Source of the DNA: Alphaproteobacteria bacterium
GTDB taxonomy: Bacteria; Pseudomonadota; Alphaproteobacteria; Micavibrionales; Micavibrionaceae
NCBI GenBank assembly: GCA_020442505.1
Contig: JAGRJZ010000174.1
Coordinates: 1 to 11,823 of the forward strand
Length of the DNA: 11,823 nt
Direction: 5' to 3'
Each line of letters begins with the position of its first letter. Positions within the stretch are counted from its first letter, which is position 1. The notes under the pieces were generated by a model. That model ran no database searches and was not told where the DNA came from. It saw only the letters and a program-made list of their open reading frames with translations. The position numbers and the translations under genes were made by a program. This document shows, one piece after another, positions 1-7,098 of the stretch.

Positions 1-400
1 TCAAACCCTTGATGGATTCCATCCTGTCCACATGAGGGTACGCCTCGTCACCCAGCCACTTCGCGAAGCTCTTATCGTCAACATAAGCCTGCAAAACCTC
101 ACGACCATCCCCCTGCATGACCCCGAAGACATCATACGAGAATTCTTTAAAGCCATCGTAACCCTGCAAAATTTTAATATACGAACTCTTTTTCTTAATA
201 CCCTCCAGCCCGATAAACTCAACCCCGCCGTCCTCGAAGGCTTTCTGGATCACCGCGATGGTGTTTGCGCGGGGGGTGGTGGATCCGTTTTCAATCGCGC
301 CGATCGACGTGGCGGAGATACCGGTCCGCTCGGCCAGTTCGCCCTGGCTCCAGTTCAGTATCCCGCGGGCGCCGCGTATCTGGGCGGTCGTGATCGTCAT
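1..400 (-). CDS. XRE-family helix-turn-helix regulator, C-terminal end cut off by window edge
   Basis: The frame is open from an ATG at 400-398 to the left edge with no stop (133 codons seen), so the 3' end lies outside the window. Residues about 7-60 form an XRE/Cro-like helix-turn-helix: LNWSQGELAERTGIS, then a recognition helix around SATSIGAIENG, then TTPRANTIAVIQKAFEDGGVEF. The last part resembles the 'GGVEFI' segment usual in small alphaproteobacterial XRE regulators. From about residue 65 a second, unidentified region follows (KKKSSYIKILQGYDGFKEF and onwards), with no recognised effector domain. The ATG is supported by an AGGGAAGGA Shine-Dalgarno about 6 nt upstream. It presumably binds DNA as a dimer; its target is unknown. 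A TTGTA/TACAA inverted repeat over its own putative promoter suggests autoregulation, which is inference only. Confidence 0.85.
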   Translation of the reverse strand, partial: MTITTAQIRGARGILNWSQGELAERTGISATSIGAIENGSTTPRANTIAVIQKAFEDGGVEFIGLEGIKKKSSYIKILQGYDGFKEFSYDVFGVMQGDGREVLQAYVDDKSFAKWLGDEAYPHVDRMESIKGL

Positions 401-452
401 CCGGTGTCCTTCCCTGTCACTCCCGCGTCTTGAGAGTCTATCTAGTGCCTTT

Positions 453-509
453 TTGTATTTTGTGAAGTTTGTAGCGCATATACAAGACATAAGCCACAGA
501 AAAAGTCAA
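453..509 (-). promoter_or_regulatory. Candidate promoter and operator of the XRE regulator
   Basis: On the minus strand TTGACT (504-509) could be the -35 box. A weak -10 such as TGTATA (479-484) lies 19 nt downstream. The inverted repeat TTGTA-N7-TACAA (469-473 and 481-485) covers the -10 position, and a further TTGTA copy lies at 453-457, 16 bp from the first. Repeated half-sites over the core promoter are what an autoregulating HTH repressor would need. The promoter match is mediocre and the assignment is inference. Confidence 0.35.
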
Positions 510-518
510 GTAACTTTT

Positions 519-554
519 CATAAAAAATAAATTTTATGCGCTGCCGCATTTTTT
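519..554. repeat. Two overlapping inverted repeats in the AT-rich intergenic region
   Basis: CATAAAA (519-525) and TTTTATG (532-538) are a perfect 7-bp inverted repeat with a 6-nt spacer. ATGCG (536-540) and CGCAT (545-549) form a second 5-bp arm pair with a 4-nt loop, followed on the plus strand by six T (549-554). The second resembles a very short intrinsic terminator, but no plus-strand gene ends upstream of it. An operator or chance in AT-rich DNA is as likely. The rest of 401-685 shows only a TACAAT box at 624-629 as a possible -10 for the next gene. Confidence 0.3.
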
Positions 555-685
555 CTGTGGGATTCTACCCGGGAGTTGCTTTGTTTTTTCATATTATTAA
601 CTCCTTCTTTACCTTTCCTCGTGTACAATACCACCAAAGAATAAGAAAATGCGCAAAACGCGCTTGTGTGGGAACGAAAAAACGC

Positions 686-1258
686 ATGACGGACATCTCG
701 TTACAAAATTTGATTCAGGAAATGGCTGGCGGGGCTCATATGGACCGCACGGCCGACGCCTTTACGCCCGTCGACGCGTGGGAGTCCCTTTTGGCCCGCG
801 ATTCGCTGCTGGCGATGCTCCAGAAAGACCAGAAGGAGGCCCGCGCGCGCTACGAGCAGCTCCTCCGTGCCCACGGCCCGCACGACCCGATGACCGTCGT
901 CGCGCGGGACGTCATGGACAGCGCTCAAAGCGCATTCGACACCCGTCTGATCGAGGTACGGCAAGACCAGAAGATCGATCGAACCGCGCAGCAAGACGCC
1001 GTCATGACCCGGCTGGACGCCGCGCGCAACGAGATCTCACGCCGCCGTCGGACCGAACAGCAAGCCTTCCGCCAGAAAAAAGACACCGAGGACAAAGCCC
1101 GCAAGGCCGCACGAGAGGCCGCGGAGACGTTCTTGTTAACGGTGTTTTTCTTTTACATGCTGCAAAGGATGTTGACGGCTTCGCGCCGGCGGCTGGCGCT
1201 GGCCGCGGCGTTCCTGCAAGCCAGCCTGACCCCCGCCCACGAGCACAACGTCGCGTAA
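686..1258 (+). CDS. Unidentified charged helical protein with a hydrophobic C-terminal segment
   Basis: This is a 190-residue protein that I do not recognise. Residues about 30-145 are strongly charged and probably alpha-helical or coiled coil (QKDQKEARARYEQLL, then NEISRRRRTEQQAFRQKK and KDTEDKARKAAREAAE). A short hydrophobic stretch follows (FLLTVFFFYMLQRML, about 149-163), then an Arg-rich patch and an Ala/Leu helix. This suggests association with the membrane near the C-terminus with the long helix in the cytoplasm. The frame stays open up to 536, but that upstream part is AT-rich and does not look coding. The ATG at 686 is therefore chosen, although its Shine-Dalgarno (GGAACGA) is weak; ATGs at 722 and 740 are alternatives. 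TACAAT at 624-629 may be the -10 box. The gene stands alone, with 114 bp before the next start. Confidence 0.7.
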   Translation: MTDISLQNLIQEMAGGAHMDRTADAFTPVDAWESLLARDSLLAMLQKDQKEARARYEQLLRAHGPHDPMTVVARDVMDSAQSAFDTRLIEVRQDQKIDRTAQQDAVMTRLDAARNEISRRRRTEQQAFRQKKDTEDKARKAAREAAETFLLTVFFFYMLQRMLTASRRRLALAAAFLQASLTPAHEHNVA

Positions 1259-1372
1259 CGGGGTTTGCCGCGTCTGTTTATTCCTGTCTCTTCCCTCTTG
1301 TTTTTGCCGTGCAAATGGCGCAGTGTGCGTTTTTATCGTCCTTATCACATATGCAAGGAAAGGATCAGGATC

Positions 1373-1900
1373 ATGTTGAAACAAACACTTTTTGCTTTCG
1401 GGAGTTTACTGATTATGACTGCAACCGCCCATTCCGCCGCCGCCGAATCCCTTACGATGGACTTGTCCACCGGGGGGCCCGTGACCATCGCGTTGCTGCC
1501 GGACATCGCGCCCAAGCACGTCGCGCGGATCAAACAACTGGCCGGGGAAGGGTTCTATGACGGGATCGTCTTTCACCGCGTCATCGACGGCTTTATGGCA
1601 CAGACGGGCGACCCGACCGGGACCGGCATGGGGGGCTCGGAGGAACCAGACCTGCCGGCGGAGTTCAGCGACTATAAATACAAGCGCGGTACCATCGGTA
1701 TGGCCCGGACCGCCGATCCGGATAGCGCGAATTCGCAGTTTTTTATCTGTTTCGACGATATGGGTTGTTCCTTCCTGACAGGGCAGTACACCGTCTGGGG
1801 CCAGGTCACGGACGGGATGGACTACGTCGATTCTCTCGCCCGCGGCGAACCCCCGGCCGAGCCGGATAAGATTGTCTCCCTTCGCGTTACTGCGGAATAG
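1373..1900 (+). CDS. Secreted cyclophilin-type peptidyl-prolyl cis-trans isomerase
   Basis: This 175-residue enzyme should catalyse cis-trans isomerisation of X-Pro bonds and help proteins fold in the periplasm. Residues 1-24 form a Sec signal peptide (MLKQTLFAFG, hydrophobic core, then SAAA before Glu25). The cyclophilin fold covers residues about 27-172. Active-site equivalents are visible: FHRVIDGF with Arg69 (CypA Arg55), FMAQTGD with Phe74, Met75 and Gln77, SQFFI with Gln122 and Phe124, and TGQYTVWGQV. CypA Trp121 is replaced by Phe134 and His126 by Tyr139. Changes at these two positions are common in bacterial cyclophilins and can lower cyclosporin binding. The start is set by AAAGGA 8 nt upstream and by the signal peptide. 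The open frame extends to 1265, but that part lacks both. It appears monocistronic. Confidence 0.92.
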   Translation: MLKQTLFAFGSLLIMTATAHSAAAESLTMDLSTGGPVTIALLPDIAPKHVARIKQLAGEGFYDGIVFHRVIDGFMAQTGDPTGTGMGGSEEPDLPAEFSDYKYKRGTIGMARTADPDSANSQFFICFDDMGCSFLTGQYTVWGQVTDGMDYVDSLARGEPPAEPDKIVSLRVTAE

Positions 1901-1933
1901 CTGATCGCTGTTCGTATAGTCGTTTTTTCGAGA

Positions 1934-1989
1934 GATATCTTCGCGGATATCGAGCCTTCCTTCAAAAACCTAAATGGTTATCGGAAGGC
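1934..1989. repeat. Repeated GATATC and a 7-bp inverted repeat upstream of the GH13 gene
   Basis: GATATC occurs at 1934-1939 and again at 1946-1951. It is self-complementary, so the pair can read as a direct repeat with 12-bp period or as a 6-bp stem with TTCGCG loop. Next to it GCCTTCC (1954-1960) pairs with GGAAGGC (1983-1989). No T-run follows either stem on the plus strand, so I do not call a terminator. Placement between the cyclophilin stop and the promoter of the alpha-glucosidase makes an operator possible, but this is speculation. Confidence 0.25.
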
Positions 1990-2002
1990 CTTTGACTGCG
2001 CA

Positions 2003-2030
2003 TTGGCAATACGTAAGGAAATTTTATCTT
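2003..2030 (+). promoter_or_regulatory. Candidate promoter of the first alpha-glucosidase gene
   Basis: TTGGCA (2003-2008) and TATCTT (2025-2030) are separated by 16 nt and match the sigma-70 consensus at 5 and 4 of 6 positions. Transcription would start near 2037, leaving a leader of about 18 nt before the ATG at 2055. This is a by-eye call. Confidence 0.35.
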
Positions 2031-2054
2031 TTCCAAAATAGAGAGCAGTACGCC

Positions 2055-3722
2055 ATGACCGACCGCCGAAACAACGAAAAAACGAACAACGACTGGTGGC
2101 GCGGGGCTGTTCTCTACCAGATCTACCCGCGCTCTTTTTTTGATACGAATGGCGACGGCGTCGGTGACCTGAAGGGGATTACCGCGAAGCTGGATTACGT
2201 CGCAGATCTCGGTGTTGAGGGCATCTGGATTTCGCCGTTTTTCAAATCGCCGATGAAGGATTTCGGCTATGACGTGTCGGATTACCGGGATATCGACCCG
2301 CTGTTCGGCACGATGGCCGATTTCGATCACCTCCTGGCCGAGGCACACAAACGCGATCTAAAAATTATCGTCGATCTTGTTCTGAGCCATACGTCCGACC
2401 AACATCCCTGGTTCACCGAAAGCCGATCCAGCCGTGACAACCCCAAGGCCGACTGGTATGTCTGGGCCGACCCGAAACCCGACGGCTCTCCGCCGAATAA
2501 CTGGCAATCGGTTTTCGGCGGCAGCGCGTGGCAATTCGATTCTGTACGTGGACAATATTACCTCCATAACTGGCTAAAGGAGCAGGCAGATCTGAATTAC
2601 CACAATCCTGATGTTATGGCGGCCATGATTGACAACTGCAAATTCTGGCTAGACAAGGGCATAGATGGCATCCGCTTCGACGTGATTAATTTTTGTTTTC
2701 ACGACAAAGAATTGCGCGATAATCCGCCGCGCTCCGCCGATGTCGATGAACACGCTACACAGCTCGAGTTTCTCGAACCGTACGGCATGCAACGTCATAT
2801 CTACGACAAATCCCGACCGGAAAATCTGGAACTGGTCGCGAAGCTTCGTGCCCTGCTCGACCAATATCCGGGCACATTTTCACTGGCGGAGATCGGCGAC
2901 GACGAGGCTGTCAAAATGGCCGCAGAATATACCGCCGGCCACGACCGATTCCACACTTCTTACAGCTTCGCGCTAATGCGCGGCGAAGGACGCATCCCGA
3001 ATGCCGCTTTATTCCGCGATACCCTTACCGAACAGATGGCACAAAAGGGCGATAGCTGGCCGAGTTGGGCGTTTTCCAACCATGATATTATCCGTACGGC
3101 TAGCCGATGGGGCGGACGCGATCCTTATACCGCCAACCCGGCCGCGGCGCGGCTGTTTATTGCGTTGCTGACCTCTTTACGCGGCACAGCCTTTATGTAC
3201 CAAGGCGAAGAGCTGGGCCTGCCCGAGGCGGACGTGCCGTTCGACCGGCTTCAGGACCCGTGGGGCATCTTTCATTATCCGCGCTATAAGGGGCGGGACG
3301 GGTGTCGCACGCCCATGCCGTGGGACGGAAAAGCCAAAAACGCCGGCTTCAGCAAGGCCCGGGACACGTGGCTTCCCATCCCGGATACGCATTTGCCGCT
3401 GGCCGCCAAGCGGCAGGAAAAGGACAAAAGCTCCACCTTGCACTTCACACGGCGGTTTTTTGCGTGGCGGAAGACGATACAAGCGCTGCGGATCGGCGAT
3501 ATTGCCTTTCTGGACCTGGGCGGGAATGAACAAATTCTTGGCTTCACCCGTACGCAGGACGACCAATCCGTTCTGTGCCTGTTTAACCTGTCGGAGGTTG
3601 AACAAACCGTCAAGCACCCGGCCACAGGACCGTCTTTGTTCGATGCCGGCGCGCAGACCGGAGGGGCTAAAGACGGCATGGTAACCCTGCCGCCTTTCGG
3701 CGTCTTTTTCACGAAAATCTGA
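2055..3722 (+). CDS. GH13 alpha-glucosidase (GH13_23-like), paralogue 1
   Basis: This 555-residue glycoside hydrolase family 13 enzyme should release glucose from short alpha-glucosides in the cytoplasm; no signal peptide is seen. The (beta/alpha)8 barrel runs from WWRGAVLYQIYPRSF (residue 14) to about 470, with a beta-sandwich C-domain after it. Visible motifs are DTNGDGVGD (30-38, usual metal-binding loop), region I DLVLSHTSDQHPWF with His112, region II GIRFDV with Arg207 and nucleophile Asp209, region III SLAEIGDD with acid/base Glu279, and region IV FSNHD with Asp344. Region V reads QADLN (177-181), not the usual QPDLN. Val210 follows the nucleophile. The start at 2055 leads straight into the conserved N-terminus; an upstream ATG at 1974 has no ribosome site. 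The 3' end is 9 bp from the convergent BON gene. A transglycosylase activity cannot be excluded. Confidence 0.93.
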   Translation: MTDRRNNEKTNNDWWRGAVLYQIYPRSFFDTNGDGVGDLKGITAKLDYVADLGVEGIWISPFFKSPMKDFGYDVSDYRDIDPLFGTMADFDHLLAEAHKRDLKIIVDLVLSHTSDQHPWFTESRSSRDNPKADWYVWADPKPDGSPPNNWQSVFGGSAWQFDSVRGQYYLHNWLKEQADLNYHNPDVMAAMIDNCKFWLDKGIDGIRFDVINFCFHDKELRDNPPRSADVDEHATQLEFLEPYGMQRHIYDKSRPENLELVAKLRALLDQYPGTFSLAEIGDDEAVKMAAEYTAGHDRFHTSYSFALMRGEGRIPNAALFRDTLTEQMAQKGDSWPSWAFSNHDIIRTASRWGGRDPYTANPAAARLFIALLTSLRGTAFMYQGEELGLPEADVPFDRLQDPWGIFHYPRYKGRDGCRTPMPWDGKAKNAGFSKARDTWLPIPDTHLPLAAKRQEKDKSSTLHFTRRFFAWRKTIQALRIGDIAFLDLGGNEQILGFTRTQDDQSVLCLFNLSEVEQTVKHPATGPSLFDAGAQTGGAKDGMVTLPPFGVFFTKI

Positions 3723-3731
3723 AAAATCCCC

Positions 3732-4385
3732 CTAGCCTGCGCCGGTGAGACGGGCGGAATCGTCGGTGGCGGACGGGTTGTCCCCCGCCATTTTGACGTA
3801 GCTGACGACCTGTTTGACGTGGCTGATGGTCCGGGCGGTTTCGATGACTTTGTTCAGCTCGGCCTGGTTTTGCGCGACACCCATCAGATAAACCGTCCCG
3901 CCGACCGCGTCGATGGAATAGTTGATCGATTGCACGTCCCGGTCAAAGGTCAGAGCCGTGCGCAGGCGGGCGCTGATCCACTGGTCCCGCACATAGCCGG
4001 GAAGACCCTCGCCCTGCGCTATCCGGATTTCGTTGATGACCTGGCGCACGCCTTCGACCTGCCAGGCGAGGCGGACGGCCTCGACCCGGTCGTCGGGATC
4101 TTGCACCACGCCCGTAATCAACACACGCCCTTGATCGACCGTTAGATGCAGTTTGGCGAACGTCTCCAGATCGTACTTAAACCACAGATCGCTGATCCTG
4201 GCCTTGATCTTGATATCGTTCGTTGTACCCTTGATCCCGCCTTCCTGCGCGGCGGCGATTCCCACGGCCGCGCCGGCCCCGGCCGCAACCCCGATGGGCG
4301 AGCACGCGGATAATAGCCCGCCTCCCAGCATCGCCATCAAAGCGCAAAGGGAAAATCCATGTTGAAATGATCGAATTATCGTCAT
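3732..4385 (-). CDS. dolP: Dual BON-domain outer-membrane lipoprotein, DolP/YraP-like
   Basis: This 217-residue lipoprotein starts with a signal peptide ending in a lipobox (LLSAC, Cys28). Ser at +2 predicts the outer membrane in the E. coli Lol rule. A Gly/Ala-rich linker (about 33-50) precedes two BON domains, about 58-123 (ITGVVQDPDDRVEAVRLAWQ) and 132-199 (VYLMGVAQNQAELNKVIETA). E. coli DolP (YraP) has this same plan, binds anionic phospholipid at the division site and supports envelope integrity. The C-terminal tail is short and polar. An ACGGAGG site 5 nt before the ATG is one of the strongest in the window. It follows yraN by 39 bp on the same strand and probably forms an operon with rsmI-yraN. 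In E. coli dolP also lies near yraN, lpoA and rsmI, which supports the name. OsmY/Kbp-like BON proteins are the alternative. Confidence 0.85.
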   Translation of the reverse strand: MTIIRSFQHGFSLCALMAMLGGGLLSACSPIGVAAGAGAAVGIAAAQEGGIKGTTNDIKIKARISDLWFKYDLETFAKLHLTVDQGRVLITGVVQDPDDRVEAVRLAWQVEGVRQVINEIRIAQGEGLPGYVRDQWISARLRTALTFDRDVQSINYSIDAVGGTVYLMGVAQNQAELNKVIETARTISHVKQVVSYVKMAGDNPSATDDSARLTGAG

Positions 4386-4424
4386 GACAGCCTCCGTATC
4401 GGCATAAGAAAGAACGCGCGTCTA

Positions 4425-4781
4425 TTATGTATCGCCATCCCACGCGTTGACAAGATGGACGATTGAAAAAGGCAAAGCGATTGCCACCAGATCGAAACGA
4501 ACCGTGAAATCCCGGTATTCCGGATAAGACGACCAATAATGCAGCCCGGCCCTGACAATCCGGCGGCGCATGGCGGGAGTGACGGCCTCCAGCGCGGTAG
4601 CGATATCGCCCCGCTCCTTAACCTCGACGACGACAAGGGTTCTTCCGCGCCGGGCGATCAGATCCGCCTCGCCCATCCGGGTTTTGTGACGGCGGGCCAA
4701 AATCCGGTATCCCTTCGCGCGCAGAAGCCACACCGCCAGCGTTTCCGCGAGAACACCTTTGCTATAGGCCGTTTTTTGCAA
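4425..4781 (-). CDS. yraN: YraN/UPF0102 family protein, probable TTG start
   Basis: This 118-residue protein belongs to the UPF0102 (YraN) family, whose biochemical role is unproven; the fold is PD-(D/E)XK nuclease-like. The core KGYRILARRHKTRMGEADLI and the VVVEVKER strand give the Glu38-x-Asp40 ... Glu53-x-Lys55 pattern. Later come the usual VTPAMRRRIVRA and RFDLVAI segments. There is no ATG at the right place. TTG at 4781 gives the normal family length and has AGGGG 8 nt upstream (4790-4794). Another in-frame TTG at 4835 would add 18 residues unlike the family and has its purine-rich stretch too far away. With the 4781 start the gene overlaps the end of rsmI by 20 bp, which points to translational coupling. 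The usual Ile in GEIDL is Ala here. Confidence 0.88.
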   Translation of the reverse strand: MQKTAYSKGVLAETLAVWLLRAKGYRILARRHKTRMGEADLIARRGRTLVVVEVKERGDIATALEAVTPAMRRRIVRAGLHYWSSYPEYRDFTVRFDLVAIALPFSIVHLVNAWDGDT

Positions 4782-5634
4782 GCGCCGCGCCCCTGTCGTA
4801 GAGTTTTCTTCGGGGGACCCCGGTCCGTTTCGCAACGCTGGCCGCGGCGTCCTTGACGCTCATGGTTTTCAGGGCGTCACGCAGAGCCTCTTCCAGCGCG
4901 GCATCGCTCCACACGGCGGCTTCCGGGGGTGCGATCACGACGACGATCTCGCCCTTCGGGGGACCCTCCGTCTCATAAAACGCCGCCAGATCGGACAACG
5001 TTCCGCGACGGGACTCCTCGTGTCGTTTGGTGATCTCGCGGACGACCGCCGCCGCGCGGTCCCCCAGTACTTCGGCCATGTCACGCAAAGATGCCAGAAG
5101 CCGCGGGCCTGTCTCGAAGGTCACGAGCGTCCCGGGCACGGCTACCCAATCTTGCAACGCCGTTCGTCGCGCCGCGCTTTTGGGCGGAAGAAACCCCAAA
5201 AAGGAAAACCGGTCGCTGGGCAGACCGGAGAGCTGAAGCGCGCCCAGGGTTGCGTTCGGGCCCGGAATCGGCGTGACCGCAAGACCCTGGTCCAGGCAGT
5301 CCCGAACCAGCTTATAGCCCGGATCGGCGATCAGCGGCGTGCCGGCATCGCTGATCAGCGCCAGGGCGTTTCCTTGCGTCAACAAAGACACGATTCGGCC
5401 CCGGTCCCGCGGGCCGCTGTGATCATTATAAACAACCAGCTTTTTTTTGAGACCGTAGGCCTGCATCAGCTTGCCGCTGACCCGGCTATCTTCGCACAAG
5501 ACGGCGTCCGCGGCGGTCAGGACATCCAGCGCCCTCAGCGTGATATCCCGTAGATTCCCGATGGGCGTCGCGACCAGATACAAGCCCGCCGGTAATTTTT
5601 CGTTCCTTACATCAATGGCTTGTGTTTTGTCCAT
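4762..5634 (-). CDS. rsmI: 16S rRNA (cytidine(1402)-2'-O)-methyltransferase RsmI
   Basis: This 290-residue SAM-dependent enzyme methylates the ribose 2'-O of C1402 in 16S rRNA, in the decoding centre. It has the tetrapyrrole-methylase fold: LYLVATPIGNLRDITLRAL (18-36), LCEDSR (46-51), ALISDAGTPLIADPGYKLVR (91-111, the SAM-binding part), PIPGPNATLGALQLSGL (122-138, with Asn in place of the more usual Ser) and FSFLGFLPPK (143-152). The C-terminus keeps the helical extension ending in KLYDRGAALAKNGL. ATG at 5634 is preferred; a TTG at 5670 in the same frame would add 12 residues outside the family pattern. It is the first gene of the minus-strand cluster and is divergent from lpoA with only 53 bp between the starts, so its promoter probably reaches into lpoA coding sequence. 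Confidence 0.96.
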   Translation of the reverse strand: MDKTQAIDVRNEKLPAGLYLVATPIGNLRDITLRALDVLTAADAVLCEDSRVSGKLMQAYGLKKKLVVYNDHSGPRDRGRIVSLLTQGNALALISDAGTPLIADPGYKLVRDCLDQGLAVTPIPGPNATLGALQLSGLPSDRFSFLGFLPPKSAARRTALQDWVAVPGTLVTFETGPRLLASLRDMAEVLGDRAAAVVREITKRHEESRRGTLSDLAAFYETEGPPKGEIVVVIAPPEAAVWSDAALEEALRDALKTMSVKDAAASVAKRTGVPRRKLYDRGAALAKNGL

Positions 5635-5648
5635 CCATCTTGCATAAA
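5620..5648 (+). promoter_or_regulatory. Candidate promoter of lpoA
   Basis: TTGTGT (5620-5625) and CATAAA (5643-5648) are 17 nt apart. The -10 matches at 4 of 6 positions. The predicted start near 5655 leaves about 33 nt before the lpoA ATG. The -35 box lies inside the first codons of rsmI, so the divergent promoters would overlap and could interfere with each other. Confidence 0.35.
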
Positions 5649-5687
5649 CGAGCGGAAAGACCCATTGCAAGCAAACTCGTCACCGTC

Positions 5688-7097
5688 ATGAAAAAAAACC
5701 TGATCCTTCTGTTGTCCTTCCTGTTTCTGGCGGCCTGCGCGTCGACGGTCAATCCGTGGGACCGGCCCGTCTATACGCAAGAGGCCCAATCCGCTCCGAG
5801 GGATTTATCCTTGCCCGGGGAGCAGCAAACCGAATGGCAAACGCAAAGTGCCGGAGTGTATCTGCCGACTGCGCCGCCCCCGGACGCGGTCTTGACCGCA
5901 GCGATTCCGGGTGCTGAGGATCGAACGCATTACGATTCCTATGGCGCTTATAAATCTTACGATGCTGCCCCGAGTGATTCTTCGGTTACGGCCGCCGCAC
6001 CGGCCTTGCCGGCGGTTAAGGTCGCCCTTCTGGTGCCACTGAGCGGCCCGCAGGCGGATCTCGGGCAGGCGCTTTTACAAGCCGCGCAGCTGGCCCTGTT
6101 CGACATGGATTACGGCGCTTTTGAATTGATCCCCCGGGATACGGCCGGGACCCCCGCCGGCGCCCGCGCCGCCGCACAAGGTGCGGCTGAAAACGGAGCG
6201 CAGCTGATTTTGGGGCCCGTCTTCGCCGACTCCGTCAGAGCCGCAAAACCGGTCGCAAGCCGTTATAATATTCCCATGGTCGCCTTTTCGACGGACTGGA
6301 CGCTGGCCGGCGGCAATACTTACGTGATGGGTTTTTTGCCTTTCGCCCAGGTTCAACGCGTCGTACAATACGCAGCAACGCAGGGATTAGGGAGAATCGG
6401 TGTCTTGATTCCGGATGATTCCTACGGCAACGCGGTTGGCGCGGCCTACCAGGCCGCCGCGATGCGCGCAGGGATCGAAACCGTGGCTTTTACCCGCTAT
6501 CCGGTCGGCCAGACCGACATATCGACTCTTGTTCGTCAGTTCACGCGTTACGATTCCCGCCTGGATCCCGAAACCGGGGATCCCGATCCGACCGCGCCGA
6601 TTCCGTTCGACGCAGTGCTGATGCCATCCGGCGGAGGACAGGCGCAGGCGGTTGCGAACCTCCTGAGCTATTACGATCTGGGCCCCCGAAAGGTCCGGCG
6701 ATTGGGAACCGGTTTGTGGGACGACAACAGCGTCCTGACCGAGCCGAATCTGGCCGGTGGCTGGTTTGCCGCGCCGGCGCCCGAAGCCCGGGCTTCCTTT
6801 GAATCGCGTTATAAGGACACATATGGCCGGTTGCCGCCCCGTCTTGCGACGCTGTCCTATGACGCCACGGCGCTCGCGGCTGTCCTCGCCCGGAACAGCT
6901 ATTACCGGACGGGCCAGGTTTCCTTTGACTACTATGCGATGACGAATCCCAACGGCTTTAGCGGTCTGGATGGCGTTTTTCGTTTCCGGCCCGACGGGCT
7001 TGTGGAGCGGGGGCTGGCCGTTTTGGAAGTCCGCGGATCACAATTGCGGGTGGTCGACCCGGCGCCTCGGACGTTTCAGAGCGCGACAATGCCCTGA
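5688..7097 (+). CDS. lpoA: Penicillin-binding protein activator, LpoA/LppC family lipoprotein
   Basis: This 469-residue lipoprotein has a short signal peptide with lipobox LAAC (Cys17). A low-complexity linker rich in Pro, Ala, Ser and Gln (about 18-108) should span the periplasm. From about 110 to the end comes a periplasmic-binding-protein type 1 domain: VKVALLVPLSGPQADLGQAL (110-129), LILGPVFADSVRAAKP, and IGVLIPDDSYGNAVGAAYQA. In E. coli LpoA the equivalent domain docks on PBP1a and stimulates peptidoglycan transpeptidation. The N-terminal TPR-like domain of the enterobacterial protein is missing, as is usual in alphaproteobacterial homologues of this length. No good Shine-Dalgarno precedes 5688, but the lipoprotein signal fixes the start. 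A branched-chain amino-acid binding protein is less likely given the lipobox, the linker and the rsmI/yraN neighbours. Its stop lies 1 bp from the convergent ATP-grasp gene. Confidence 0.88.
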   Translation: MKKNLILLLSFLFLAACASTVNPWDRPVYTQEAQSAPRDLSLPGEQQTEWQTQSAGVYLPTAPPPDAVLTAAIPGAEDRTHYDSYGAYKSYDAAPSDSSVTAAAPALPAVKVALLVPLSGPQADLGQALLQAAQLALFDMDYGAFELIPRDTAGTPAGARAAAQGAAENGAQLILGPVFADSVRAAKPVASRYNIPMVAFSTDWTLAGGNTYVMGFLPFAQVQRVVQYAATQGLGRIGVLIPDDSYGNAVGAAYQAAAMRAGIETVAFTRYPVGQTDISTLVRQFTRYDSRLDPETGDPDPTAPIPFDAVLMPSGGGQAQAVANLLSYYDLGPRKVRRLGTGLWDDNSVLTEPNLAGGWFAAPAPEARASFESRYKDTYGRLPPRLATLSYDATALAAVLARNSYYRTGQVSFDYYAMTNPNGFSGLDGVFRFRPDGLVERGLAVLEVRGSQLRVVDPAPRTFQSATMP

Positions 7098-7098
7098 T

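Noticed and set aside
536..685. N-terminal extension of the orphan gene from ATG 536
   Set aside because: The stretch is AT-rich, contains palindromes and a TACAAT box, and has no ribosome site; its codon use is unlike the rest of the gene.
649..1560. Long plus-strand open frame of 303 codons across the orphan gene and the cyclophilin start
   Set aside because: It is very Arg/Pro-rich, as expected from the shifted frame of G/C-rich genes, and overlaps two better-supported genes.
3691..3709. CGCC-TTTC-GGCG hairpin followed by TCTTTTT, resembling a terminator
   Set aside because: The bases encode the conserved end of GH13 paralogue 1 (PPFGVFF), the stem has only 4 bp, and coding constraint explains it.
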